Assembly (NCBI GenBank): GCA_046350295.1
Contig: JAXMAR010000049.1
Location: 1 to 53,380, forward strand
Length of the DNA stretch: 53,380 bases
Origin: JAXMAR01 sp046350295
GTDB taxonomy: Bacteria > Planctomycetota > Planctomycetia > Gemmatales > Gemmataceae
Direction: 5' to 3'
Shown in pieces: positions 44,867 through 53,325 of the stretch. The position numbers and the translations under genes were made by a program. Position 1 is the first letter of the stretch; the number at the start of each line of letters is the position of its first letter. The notes beneath the pieces were generated by a model that saw only the letters and a list, made by a program, of their open reading frames with translations, was not told the origin of the DNA and ran no database searches.

Positions 44867-46975
44867 ATGAACCGCACCCGGTTTTTCCTGCTGATTGCAC
44901 TGGTCTATTCGACCTCCCCCGCTCGCGGGCAGGATCTCAACGGCGAGATCGAGAACTCGATCAAGGCGGCGATCCGCAAGGTGGGTCCGAGCGTGGTGCA
45001 GATCACGACGACGGGCGGATCCGACATGGTCGTGACCGGGCCGAAGGGGCCAGCCTTTCGCAAGGCGATGGGGCCGACCACCGGCGTGATCGTCTCGGAG
45101 GACGGCTACATCATCTCGAGCTCGTTCAACTTCATCAACAATCCCACGAACATCCTGGTCACGATCCCGGGCAGCAGCGAGCCGGCGGTGGCGGAGCGCG
45201 TCGCCAACGACAAATCGCGCATGCTGACGCTGCTCAAGCTGAAGAACCCGGTCAAGGGGCTGCCCGTGCCGCAAGCGGCGCCGCTCAAGGAGATCCAGGA
45301 GGGGCAGTGGGCGATCGCGCTGGGGCGGTCGCTCGAGACCAAGCTGGGGATCAAGAAGGACCAGTCGCCGGTGGTGTCGGTGGGGATCGTCAGCGCGGTC
45401 GGCCGCATCTGGGGCAAGGCCCTGCAGACCGATTGCAAGGTGTCGCCGGTGAACTACGGCGGACCGATCATCGATATCACGGGCCGGGTGCAGGGCATCC
45501 TCGTGCCCGCCTCTCCCAAGGGGGACGACGAGACGGCCGGCTTCGAATGGTACGATTCGGGCATCGGCTTCGCCATGCCGCTGGAGAACGTGCTGGCGAC
45601 GCTGCCGCGTCTCAAGGAGGGCAAGGACCTCAAGCGCGGCCTCTTGGGCGTGCGCATGAAGAACGCGGACATCTACGGCGCCGAGCCGGAGATCGGCGAG
45701 GTGACGAAGGACACGGCGGCGGCCCGCGCCGGCCTCAAGCCGGGCGACGTCATCACCGAAGTCGACGGCAAGCCGGTGGTGCGCATGGCGCAGGTGCAAC
45801 ACCTGCTGGGCCCCAAGTACGAAGGGGACAGGGTCTCGCTCAAATACCGCCGCGGCAAGGAGACCCATGAGATCAAGGAATTGGAACTGGTCGGCATCAA
45901 CACGGTGGTCGCCCAGTCCTTCCTCGGCATCCTGCCCATGCGCGACGATCCGAAGCTCGGCGTCGAAGTGCGTTTCGTTTTCGCCAAGAGCCCGGCCGAG
46001 AAGGCAGGGCTCAAGACCGGGGACCGTATTCTGAAGTACGGCGCCGCGGACGCCAAGGGGCTCAAGGCGTTCGACGGCGCCAAGCGTGGCCGCGATGAGT
46101 TCACCGATTTCTTGAACGCGCATCGGCCGGGGGATGAAGTCGCGCTCGAAGTGAAGCGCAAGGACGGCAAGACCGAGACGGTCAAGGCGACGCTCGATCC
46201 GCTGCCGGCGGCCGGCCCCTCGGACGAGGGCGCCATCCCCGAGAAGTTGCCGGAGGCCGCCTCGATCAAGAAGGCGCTCGAGCCGCTGGAGAACACGATC
46301 GGCCTGAAGCCGCCGATGGTGGATCCGAAGGCGGAGAAGCCGAAGATCGAGACGGGACTCTTGAAGCGGAACACGCCGGACGGCGAGCACAAGTACTATG
46401 TGTTCGTGCCGGACGAGTACGATCCGAATATCGCCTGCGCCGTCCTAGTCTGGCTGCACCCGCCCGGCAAGAACAAGGAAGCGGACATCGAATCGATGAC
46501 GGACCTGTGGGGCGACTTCTGCTCGACGCACAACATCCTGATGGTGGCGCCGCTCTCGCAGAACGACGCCGGCTGGATCGCCAGCGAGTCGGACTTCGTG
46601 GTCGCCGCGGTGCGCGACGTGCTCAGCAAGTATACGGTCGACCGGCAGCGCGTCATCGCGCATGGCCTGGGCATCGGGGGACAGATGGCGATCCATCTCG
46701 GCTTCAACAACCGTGACCTGTTCCGCGGTGTCATGACCACCGGCGCCATTGTCAGCAACGTGAAAGACAACGTGCCCAGTCAGCGTCTGTCGTTCTACCT
46801 CGCGGGCGGCAGCCTCGACCCGATCGTCAAGACCATCGTCGAGAGCCGGGTCAAGCTGATCGAAAAACGCTATCCCACCGTCTTGCGCGAGATCAAGATG
46901 CGCGGCCGCGAGTACTTCGAGGAGGCACAGCTCCGCGAGGCCGTGCGCTGGATCGACTCGCTCGATCGGCAGTGA
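44867..46975 (+). CDS. HtrA-like pseudoprotease with two PDZ domains and a degenerate alpha/beta-hydrolase
   Basis: The 702-residue product has a signal peptide (RFFLLIALVYSTSPARGQ). A chymotrypsin-fold domain follows in which all three catalytic positions are lost: YIISSSFNF has Phe87 for His, SRMLTLLKL has Met119 for Asp, and PVNYGGP has Tyr197 for Ser. Two PDZ domains follow (DTAAARAGLKPGDVITEVDG; SPAEKAGLKTGDRILKYG). The last 220 residues are an esterase-type alpha/beta-hydrolase (KYYVFVPDEYDP, AVLVWLHPPGKN) whose nucleophile elbow reads HGLGIGGQM, with Gly where the Ser should be. It looks like a double pseudoenzyme: a binding or scaffold protein built from two dead enzymes. It follows the second HtrA-like gene by 99 bases. 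Confidence 0.85.
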   Translation: MNRTRFFLLIALVYSTSPARGQDLNGEIENSIKAAIRKVGPSVVQITTTGGSDMVVTGPKGPAFRKAMGPTTGVIVSEDGYIISSSFNFINNPTNILVTIPGSSEPAVAERVANDKSRMLTLLKLKNPVKGLPVPQAAPLKEIQEGQWAIALGRSLETKLGIKKDQSPVVSVGIVSAVGRIWGKALQTDCKVSPVNYGGPIIDITGRVQGILVPASPKGDDETAGFEWYDSGIGFAMPLENVLATLPRLKEGKDLKRGLLGVRMKNADIYGAEPEIGEVTKDTAAARAGLKPGDVITEVDGKPVVRMAQVQHLLGPKYEGDRVSLKYRRGKETHEIKELELVGINTVVAQSFLGILPMRDDPKLGVEVRFVFAKSPAEKAGLKTGDRILKYGAADAKGLKAFDGAKRGRDEFTDFLNAHRPGDEVALEVKRKDGKTETVKATLDPLPAAGPSDEGAIPEKLPEAASIKKALEPLENTIGLKPPMVDPKAEKPKIETGLLKRNTPDGEHKYYVFVPDEYDPNIACAVLVWLHPPGKNKEADIESMTDLWGDFCSTHNILMVAPLSQNDAGWIASESDFVVAAVRDVLSKYTVDRQRVIAHGLGIGGQMAIHLGFNNRDLFRGVMTTGAIVSNVKDNVPSQRLSFYLAGGSLDPIVKTIVESRVKLIEKRYPTVLREIKMRGREYFEEAQLREAVRWIDSLDRQ

Positions 46976-47153
46976 AATCCCAATCTGCCCAGCGCGCCCG
47001 CCGGCGTCCGCCAAAGCGAATACCCATTCGTCCCGGCGCCGGCGCGCCCGCGCTCGCGTGCTGCGAACGAGTCGCCGCTCCCCTGCCAAATCTGCGCCGT
47101 GCGGTATAACGAAATCGTGGCTTTCACGAGCAAGCAAAGGGCGGGGAGCTTCC

Positions 47154-47735
47154 ATGGACCCGGTTCTGGTCGTCATCATCACCGTCGGCGCCGTGTTGTT
47201 CTCGCGGCTGGTCTTCATGCTCATGGTGAGCGGCGGCTCGTTGGCGCGGTATTTTCAGGCGCAGGGTGTCGCCCTGCGCTGGCTGCGCGACAAGCAGTTC
47301 GAGACCAAGGTGCACGAGTTGTTGAACCCGCCCCCGCCTCAGCCGGTCAAACCCAACCCGGAGCCGATTCTGCTGCTCGCCCTCTTGCAGCGCGAAGGCC
47401 GGCTGGTCGACTTCCTCATGGAGGACGTGCAGGCGTACGCCAACGAGCAGATCGGCGCCGCGGTGCGCGATATCCATCGCAACTGCCAGAAGGCGTTGAA
47501 GGAGCACGTGACCCTCGAGCCGGTTATCGGAGGCAAACAGGAGGGCGAGACGGTCGACGTGGCCAAGGGTTTCGACCCCTCCGCCATCCGCCTCACAGGG
47601 AATGTGACCGGCGAACCGCCCTTCAAGGGCGCGCTCCAGCACCACGGCTGGCGTGTCAAAGAGGTGAAGCTGCAAAAGCCGCCCGAAGGACAGGACGCCT
47701 TCGTCATCCAGGTCGCGGAGGTTGAGCTATCATGA
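47154..47735 (+). CDS. DUF2760 domain protein
   Basis: From the ATG at 47154 the product is 193 residues: an N-terminal membrane helix (VLVVIITVGAVLFSRLVFML), then the DUF2760 core: LLALLQREGRLVDFLMEDVQ, AYANEQIGAAVRDIHRNCQK, HVTLEPVIGG, AIRLTGNVTGEPPFKGALQH. DUF2760 genes are typically next to an Hsp70-like gene, as here, and the two probably act as one membrane-associated chaperone unit. The frame upstream to 47058 has no family similarity. Its stop lies 56 bases before the preferred Hsp70 start. Confidence 0.88.
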   Translation: MDPVLVVIITVGAVLFSRLVFMLMVSGGSLARYFQAQGVALRWLRDKQFETKVHELLNPPPPQPVKPNPEPILLLALLQREGRLVDFLMEDVQAYANEQIGAAVRDIHRNCQKALKEHVTLEPVIGGKQEGETVDVAKGFDPSAIRLTGNVTGEPPFKGALQHHGWRVKEVKLQKPPEGQDAFVIQVAEVELS

Positions 47736-47790
47736 CATCGTGGATGACGCGGTGTCCGTTGTAGAATCCGTGATCCAGAAGGGCGTGATC

Positions 47791-49617
47791 TTGTCCGCAT
47801 CGCGTTTCGTCGTTGGCATCGACCTGGGCACGACCAACTCCGCCGTATCCTATTTCGATACCGGCGCCGGCGATGAGCCGGTGTTGCAGCACCTCAAGAT
47901 CCCGCAGGTGGTGGCGCCGGGCGTCGTCGAGGAGCGGCCGCTGTTGCCGTCTTTTCTCTATCTGCCTGGTCCGGGGGAGCAACCGGCGGGAGCGCTGAAT
48001 CTACCCTGGGCCAGAGACCGGGACTACTGCGTGGGGGAGTTCGCCCGCGTCTTCGGCAGCCAGGTGCCGACACGACTGGTGGCCTCGGCCAAGAGCTGGC
48101 TCTCCTATTCCGGGGCAGATCGCCGCCAGCCGATTCTGCCCTGGAAAGCCCCGGAAAACGGGCGGCGGGTGTCGCCGTTACAAGCGACAACCTACTATCT
48201 CAGGCATCTGCTCGACGCCTGGAATCACGTGATCGCCAAGGACGTGGCGAACCATCGCCTCGAGAACCAGGACATCATCCTCACCGTGCCGGCCTCGTTC
48301 GACGCCGTGGCGCGCGAGCTGACCGTCGAAGCGGCGCGGGAGGCGGGGCTCGAGCGTCTGACGCTGCTGGAGGAGCCGCAGGCGGCGTTTTACGCCTGGA
48401 TCGACGCCAGCGAGGACAAGTGGCGCGAGCAGGTGGAGGTGGGAGATGTCATCCTGGTCTGTGACGTTGGCGGCGGTACGACCGACCTGTCGCTGATCGC
48501 GGTCAGTGAGGAGGCCGGTCAGCTGGTGCTGACACGCGTGGCCGTCGGCGACCATATTCTGCTGGGCGGGGACAACATGGATCTCGCCCTGGCGCACTTC
48601 GCCGGGCAACAATTCGCTCAGAAGGGGATCAAGCTCGACCAGGGGCAGATGCACATGCTGTGGCACAGCTGCCGGCTCGCCAAGGAGACGCTCTTCGCGG
48701 GCAAGACCGGCGACGTGGCGCCGGTGACGGTGCTGGGCCGGGGAAGCAAGGTGATCGGCGGAACGATCAAAGGCGATCTGGCGCGGCGCGACGTGGAGAC
48801 CGTCCTCGTCGACGGTTTCTTCCCGCACGTCCCTCTCGACGCGCAGCCGCAGCGCCAGCGCGGCGTCGGGCTCCAGGAGATCGGCCTGCCCTACGCCGCC
48901 GATCCGGCGATCAGCAAACACCTTGCTGTCTTCTTGTCGCGCAACCTGGAGGTGCTGCAAAGCAAGGCGACCGGCAAACGCAAGAAGAAGACGAGCCAGC
49001 CGGCGGCGATCCTGTTCAACGGCGGCGTCTTCAAGGCCGCGCCCCTGCGCGAGCGGCTGCTGGAGGTGGTGAACGAGTGGAACAAGGCGGGCGTCAAGGC
49101 GCTGGCGGGGACCGACCTGGACACCGCTGTCGCGGCCGGCGGAGCGTATTACGGCCTGGTGCGTCGCGGCAAGGGCATCCGCATCCGCGGCGGCGCCGCC
49201 CGCGCGTACTATGTCGGCATCGAGTCGTCGCTGCCCGCCGTACCCGGCAGTGCGCCGCCGCTCAAGGCGCTGTGCGTCGTCCCGTTCGGCATGGAAGAAG
49301 GCTCGGAAATGGACGTGCCCGGCCAGGAGTTCGGCCTCATCGTCGGCGAACAGGTCGACTTCCGTTTCCTCGGCTCGAGCGTCCGCCGCAACGACGCGGT
49401 CGGCACGATGGTGGAGGAGTGGAGCGGCGACATTGAGGAGCTTTCGCCGCTTCAGACCAAGCTCGATTCGCCGGGCAAGGAGGGGCGCATGGTCCCCGTT
49501 CACCTGCACAGCAAGGTGACCGAAATCGGCACGCTGGAACTGTCGTGCATCAGCCGGGACAACAAGGACAAGTGGAAACTCGAGTTCAACGTGCGCGAGG
49601 GGGAGGAAAGGGATTGA
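47791..49617 (+). CDS. Hsp70-family chaperone (DnaK-like)
   Basis: The ATPase domain is unmistakable: VGIDLGTTNSAVSYFD (phosphate 1), LTLLEEPQAAFYAW, DVGGGTTDLSLIAV (phosphate 2) and GGDNMDLALAHF. The full product is about 608 residues; the C-terminal part is shorter and different from DnaK's lid (no EEVD-type tail), so substrate handling may differ. No ATG fits: candidate starts are TTG 47722, GTG 47770, GTG 47785 and TTG 47791. TTG 47791 is preferred because AAGGG lies seven bases before it and the protein then begins MSASRFVVGIDLG. The DUF2760 gene precedes it closely; a joint chaperone role is inferred. Confidence 0.88.
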   Translation: MSASRFVVGIDLGTTNSAVSYFDTGAGDEPVLQHLKIPQVVAPGVVEERPLLPSFLYLPGPGEQPAGALNLPWARDRDYCVGEFARVFGSQVPTRLVASAKSWLSYSGADRRQPILPWKAPENGRRVSPLQATTYYLRHLLDAWNHVIAKDVANHRLENQDIILTVPASFDAVARELTVEAAREAGLERLTLLEEPQAAFYAWIDASEDKWREQVEVGDVILVCDVGGGTTDLSLIAVSEEAGQLVLTRVAVGDHILLGGDNMDLALAHFAGQQFAQKGIKLDQGQMHMLWHSCRLAKETLFAGKTGDVAPVTVLGRGSKVIGGTIKGDLARRDVETVLVDGFFPHVPLDAQPQRQRGVGLQEIGLPYAADPAISKHLAVFLSRNLEVLQSKATGKRKKKTSQPAAILFNGGVFKAAPLRERLLEVVNEWNKAGVKALAGTDLDTAVAAGGAYYGLVRRGKGIRIRGGAARAYYVGIESSLPAVPGSAPPLKALCVVPFGMEEGSEMDVPGQEFGLIVGEQVDFRFLGSSVRRNDAVGTMVEEWSGDIEELSPLQTKLDSPGKEGRMVPVHLHSKVTEIGTLELSCISRDNKDKWKLEFNVREGEERD

Positions 49618-49622
49618 CCCAT

Positions 49623-49639
49623 CGTCATTATCGATGACG
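49623..49639. terminator. Small hairpin between convergent Hsp70 and cytochrome genes
   Basis: CGTCAT and ATGACG form a 6-bp stem with a 5-base loop, 5 bases after the Hsp70 stop. It could terminate either convergent gene. The stem is short and T-runs are missing, so support is weak. Confidence 0.3.
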
Positions 49640-49701
49640 GTCTTCCCGGCCGCTGTGACGGCGAAGCGCGGCGCACATCATTGCCGCAGCGAGAATTCAT
49701 G

Positions 49702-51033
49702 TCAAAGCGTCTTTAGATACTCGATCACCGCGCGACGCTCCGCATCGGTGAACTCGTCGCCGAACGTGTGGCCGCCGTTGCCGCGGCCGGTCTGCGTCGT
49801 GTCGTAGTACTTACGCCGCTCATGGTCCGGCAGGTCCTTCGGAATCTCCTCGATGAGCTCTACCTTCCAGCCGTTGTTGACCTTGTCGAAGCTCGCTTCA
49901 TCGGTCCGGAAGGAGCGTGTGAACAGCCGGGGCCGGCTCTTTGAGTTGAGGACGCCGTAAAGAGTCGGCACAGACCCGTTGTGGAAATAGGGGGCGGTGG
50001 CCCAGACACCGTCGAGCGGCGGGGCCTGGTAGCCGTCGGTTTTGCGGGCGAGGTAGCCGTCCTTGGTCTCCTTCGCGAGCCAGGTCTTGTTGTAATACTC
50101 GCCCGCCTCGTCCTTGAAGCCGACGAGGCGCTGCGGGTCGGTATCGATGACGTCGAGCGGGACGACGCGGTTCGGATAGGTCGACTTCGCGCCGTAGGTT
50201 CCGTGGCACTCGGCGCAGTTCTTGGTGAAGAGCTTCTCCCCCGTCTTGGCCAGTTCGCGGTCGATGGGGAACGGATACTTGGGCGCCTCGAGCGAGAGGA
50301 TGTAAGCCTGCATCTCACGGAAGGCCGCTTCTTCCGCGTCGAAGGTCCTGGGACCGTTTTCCGGCGTCATCATGAACTGCATGAGCGACCGCACCGAGCG
50401 CGCGTGCGTCGTGCCGGTGTGATACATCGAGCGTTTCTTCTTGAGCAGCCACCAGGCCGGCACATCCTCGCAAAGCATCTCCGGCATCTCGAACTTGAGC
50501 GGCAAGAGACGCAGGCTCATGTCGGGGTTGCGAAACTTGAGCAGAAATACCGCGAAACTGCCGGCCTCGGACGTGCCGCGCGTGTGGCTGAACGGAATCG
50601 GCGTCTTCCCCGAGCCGCCACTCGCCTTGCCGAAGTCCGACCAGACGGATTGCAGGTCGAGCGAAGCGTTGCCGAGGCCGACGTAGCTCTTGCCCAGGAT
50701 CGAGCCGCCATGGCACAGCATGCAGTCGACGGCGATCCCCTTGGCGCCGAGGATGGACTTGCCGTCACGCAGTCCCATGGGCAGGCGGCTGTCGAAAGGG
50801 GCCGGGTGCAGGCCGTAATGATCGCGCACCGCCGCGTCGTAGTCCGCCGGGCGTTCCTTGGGAGTCGGCTGCCACTGTTTCCACAGGTTGTCGTAAGAGG
50901 CGGTCGTCCAGCTCGCCGCCACGAAGGCGCGCGTCTCGAGCGTCTTCTTGCCACGCTCGGCGGACGGAGTCTCCTGCGCCAGGGCCGGGACGGGAAGCGC
51001 CAGGCAAAACCAGAGGATGAGGCGTGCGGTCAT
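49702..51033 (-). CDS. Exported di-haem cytochrome c
   Basis: From the ATG at 51033 (GGAG eight bases upstream) the product is 443 residues with a signal peptide (LILWFCLALPVPALAQ). It has two c-type haem sites, CMLCH (about residue 100) and CAECH (about 275). Later it has YQAPPLDGVWATAPYFHNGS, the loop seen in di-haem peroxidase- and RoxA-like cytochromes. The frame upstream to 51087 is not needed. It should act as an electron carrier or di-haem oxidase in the periplasm. Convergent with the Hsp70 gene and divergent from the GNAT-like gene. Confidence 0.88.
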   Translation of the reverse strand: MTARLILWFCLALPVPALAQETPSAERGKKTLETRAFVAASWTTASYDNLWKQWQPTPKERPADYDAAVRDHYGLHPAPFDSRLPMGLRDGKSILGAKGIAVDCMLCHGGSILGKSYVGLGNASLDLQSVWSDFGKASGGSGKTPIPFSHTRGTSEAGSFAVFLLKFRNPDMSLRLLPLKFEMPEMLCEDVPAWWLLKKKRSMYHTGTTHARSVRSLMQFMMTPENGPRTFDAEEAAFREMQAYILSLEAPKYPFPIDRELAKTGEKLFTKNCAECHGTYGAKSTYPNRVVPLDVIDTDPQRLVGFKDEAGEYYNKTWLAKETKDGYLARKTDGYQAPPLDGVWATAPYFHNGSVPTLYGVLNSKSRPRLFTRSFRTDEASFDKVNNGWKVELIEEIPKDLPDHERRKYYDTTQTGRGNGGHTFGDEFTDAERRAVIEYLKTL

Positions 51034-51155
51034 CGGTATCGCTCCTTCGGCTCGATAAGACATCCCTATTGTAGCCGCCGACCGCATTTTCTCGCCTGTT
51101 TTTGTCGGCGCGGTTTGCCTGTGGTAAAATACAATGCCCGTCCCGGAGCTTTCCT

Positions 51156-52100
51156 GTGAACATTCGGCCCTTTCGAAGCGGCGACGAACCGGTCCAGGCC
51201 GAGATCTACAACAGCGCCGCTGCCGCGTTCCCGTTCTTCAAGCCAGCCACGGCCCCCGAGGTGCAGCGCCGCACGCGTGGCCGTGATTTCGATCCGCACA
51301 CGCGCTTCTATGCCGAAGCCGACGGCAAAGTCGTCGGTTATGCCACGTACCAACCCAATGGCCGGATCAGCTTTCCCTGGACGCTCGCCGGGCATGAGGC
51401 GGTTGCCGAGCCGTTGTTCGAGCGCGTGATCCAAGCCATGCGCGAGCGCGGCATGAACCGCGCCTTCGCCGCGTACCGTCCGGACTGGATGGGGGTCCAC
51501 GATTTTTTTCTGGGGCACGGCTTTCACAAGGCGCGCGAAGTAATGAACTTCCTGATCGATCTGGTCGACATGCCGACGCCGTCAGCGCGCGTCGCAAACG
51601 TCGTTACCCCGGTTACGAGCGCTGATATCCCAGCCATCCTGCGCATGTGCCCGCCAGCGCTGCGCGTACAGTCCGAAGAGGCGCTGGAGCGCCATCTCCT
51701 GCGCAATCCCTATTTCGGCACGCAATCGGTCTTCGCTTTGCGCCGGCGCAGCGACGATGCTCCCGTCGGTGTCGGCGTCCTCGTCGCCGAGCCGACGTTT
51801 GCCAAACCCCGCGCCGTCGACTCGAACATGCCATGCTACCGCCTCGGCGCATTTGGCTCGGAGGGGATGACGACCAAGCGTATCAATGGACTGTTCAGCT
51901 TCGTGTGCCGGCCCGACGCCAACGTCTATGCCGTTGGCATGGACCTGATGGCCCAGGCGGCCTTTCGCCTGCGCGACAATGATGACCTCGATTGCCTCGC
52001 CGCGCAGGTAGGCTCGGACGCGCCAAACCTGCTGGCGTTCTACCAGCGCAACTTCCGCCTCCAGGGCGCATTTCCGGTCTTCGAGAGAGCGCTGCCGTAG
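51156..52100 (+). CDS. GNAT-like N-acetyltransferase family protein
   Basis: The start is a GTG at 51156, seven bases after CGGAG; the first codons give NIRPFRSGDEPVQAEIYNSA, the usual GNAT strand-1/helix-1 start. A second GNAT-type unit begins near residue 145 with VTSADIPAILRMCPPALRVQ. Each half has short strand-helix units (FYAEADGKVVGYATYQ; VFALRRRSDDAPVGVGVLVA). The acetyl-CoA signature Q/R-x-x-G-x-G/A is weak in both halves, so activity is uncertain. The product is 314 residues. Substrate unknown. Confidence 0.72.
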   Translation: MNIRPFRSGDEPVQAEIYNSAAAAFPFFKPATAPEVQRRTRGRDFDPHTRFYAEADGKVVGYATYQPNGRISFPWTLAGHEAVAEPLFERVIQAMRERGMNRAFAAYRPDWMGVHDFFLGHGFHKAREVMNFLIDLVDMPTPSARVANVVTPVTSADIPAILRMCPPALRVQSEEALERHLLRNPYFGTQSVFALRRRSDDAPVGVGVLVAEPTFAKPRAVDSNMPCYRLGAFGSEGMTTKRINGLFSFVCRPDANVYAVGMDLMAQAAFRLRDNDDLDCLAAQVGSDAPNLLAFYQRNFRLQGAFPVFERALP

Positions 52101-52188
52101 TATTCGTGGACGCCGCCAAGCTCCGCGCTGTTTGATCGCTGTCGTTTGAGCGGATCCCCGTCTTGAAACAGCCTCCAACTCGCCCCAG

Positions 52189-52509
52189 TCAGACCTCTAT
52201 CGCACGGAAGCCTGCGGCCAGGTCGTCCGGCGCCGGTCGTATTTGTCTGGCCCGCACGATACCGTCGCGCATGAAAACGAACGTAGGCCACAGTTTGACT
52301 CCAAAGGAGCGGCCCAGAGGCCTGCCACGACCGTCGGCGATGCGGATGTGGCGCACCTGGGGCCATTCCGCGAGCAGCGCCGCCAACTGCGGCTCGATAG
52401 CGAGGCAGTACCCTCACCAGGGGGCGCCGAATTCCAGCAGCGTCGGTCCACGCAGTGCGTCGACCGCGTCGCGCGTCGGCTCGGCGCTGGTGTAAGCGGC
52501 CAGGGGCAT
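52189..52509 (-). CDS. Thioredoxin with in-frame TGA at the first active-site Cys (possible selenoprotein)
   Basis: The ATG at 52509 follows GAGGAG by seven bases. The frame reads DALRGPTLLEFGAPW, then TGA at 52414-52416, then GYCLAIEPQLAALLAEW in the same frame, then SFGVKLWPTFVFMRDG (with the conserved cis-Pro) to a stop at 52189. If the TGA is read through, the product is 106 residues, the normal thioredoxin size, and its active site is W-X-G-Y-C with X at codon 32, exactly the first catalytic Cys. A GCCGC/GCGGC stem with loop AGUUG begins after the TGA (loop 26 nt downstream). Selenocysteine is one explanation; a TGC/TGT to TGA mutation or a base-call error is the other. If read as stop, only 31 residues are made. 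Confidence 0.75.
52379..52393 (-). promoter_or_regulatory. Candidate bacterial SECIS hairpin in the thioredoxin gene
   Basis: On the mRNA sense strand, GCCGC (52393-52389) pairs with GCGGC (52383-52379) around the loop AGUUG (52388-52384). The loop starts 26 nucleotides after the TGA and has G as its second base. Bacterial SECIS elements lie directly after the UGA, with a short upper stem and a G within the first two loop bases, so position and loop fit. Below the 5-bp stem only a few pairs form, so support is moderate, and such hairpins are frequent by chance in GC-rich DNA. Confidence 0.3.
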
Positions 52510-52637
52510 GACGCTTCTCCTCAAAGCCCGCCCGACAGCCGGATCGCGCCATCGAGCGGTATCTGACTTGAATTGTCCGCTACGCTCGCCGCGGCGGCAA
52601 TACGATGTCCAAGAAGTAAACGATGGGGAGGTCCGCA

Positions 52638-53294
52638 ATGCAGCTTTGGGAACGCTACGCCGGCTCGACCGAATGGCTTTACAGCGCTGTCGTCGCCGAC
52701 GTGCTCGATAGCCTCGGCCGCGCGGATTTTGCACTGCCGATCCATCTCCGCCCGCTCCGGAACGACTGGAAGCTCTTCGGCCGGGCCGCGACGCTGAGCG
52801 CTGTCAGCGTCGCCGAGGTTCCGGCCAGCCCGTACGCGGCGGAGCTCGCTTTTGTCGACAGTTTGCGACAGGGGGACGTCCTGGTCGCGACGACGAACGG
52901 CGATTGCAGCTGCGCGCTCTGGGGCGAGCTCCTCTCGACCGCGAGCCGAGCGCGCGGCGCCGTCGGCGCCGTGATCGACGGACTCACGCGCGACGCCGCC
53001 AAGATCATGGACATGAACTTTCCCGTTTTTGCCGCCGGCTTTTCTCCACTGGATTCGAAAGGGCGCATCGACGGCGTTAGTCACGGCCGACCGATTCGGG
53101 TGGGAACGTGCGTTGTTCGGCCGGGGGACCTGATCCTGGGTGATATCGACGGGCTGGTGACGATCCCGCAAGAGGTCGCGGAGGAAACGCTGAGCCGGGC
53201 ATTGGCGAAGGCGACGGGGGAGAACAAGGTGCGCGAAGAACTGGCGCGCGGGCGAAGCGTCGTGGAGGTTTTCGCGGAGTACGGCATCCTGTGA
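52638..53294 (+). CDS. RraA-like family protein (aldolase/RNase E regulator fold)
   Basis: The ATG at 52638 is preferred over 52623 because GGGGAGG lies seven bases before it. The product is 218 residues with the RraA-type pattern: SAVVADVLDSLGR, GDVLVATTNGDCSCALWGEL, STASRARGAVGAVIDGLTRD (the G-x-x-x-x-D-G-x-x-RD metal and substrate loop) and GDLILGDIDGLVTIPQEVAE. The family includes HMG/CHA aldolases, oxaloacetate decarboxylases and RNase E inhibitors; the metal loop suggests an aldolase-type enzyme rather than the RNase regulator. It is divergent from the thioredoxin gene. Confidence 0.85.
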   Translation: MQLWERYAGSTEWLYSAVVADVLDSLGRADFALPIHLRPLRNDWKLFGRAATLSAVSVAEVPASPYAAELAFVDSLRQGDVLVATTNGDCSCALWGELLSTASRARGAVGAVIDGLTRDAAKIMDMNFPVFAAGFSPLDSKGRIDGVSHGRPIRVGTCVVRPGDLILGDIDGLVTIPQEVAEETLSRALAKATGENKVREELARGRSVVEVFAEYGIL

Positions 53295-53325
53295 GAAGTC
53301 AACAGGACCGGATCGGCGGTTCCCC

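Noticed and set aside
43619..46390. 923-residue minus-strand open frame opposite the HtrA-like genes
   Set aside because: Its openness follows from codon bias of the plus-strand genes. No motif is seen on the minus strand.
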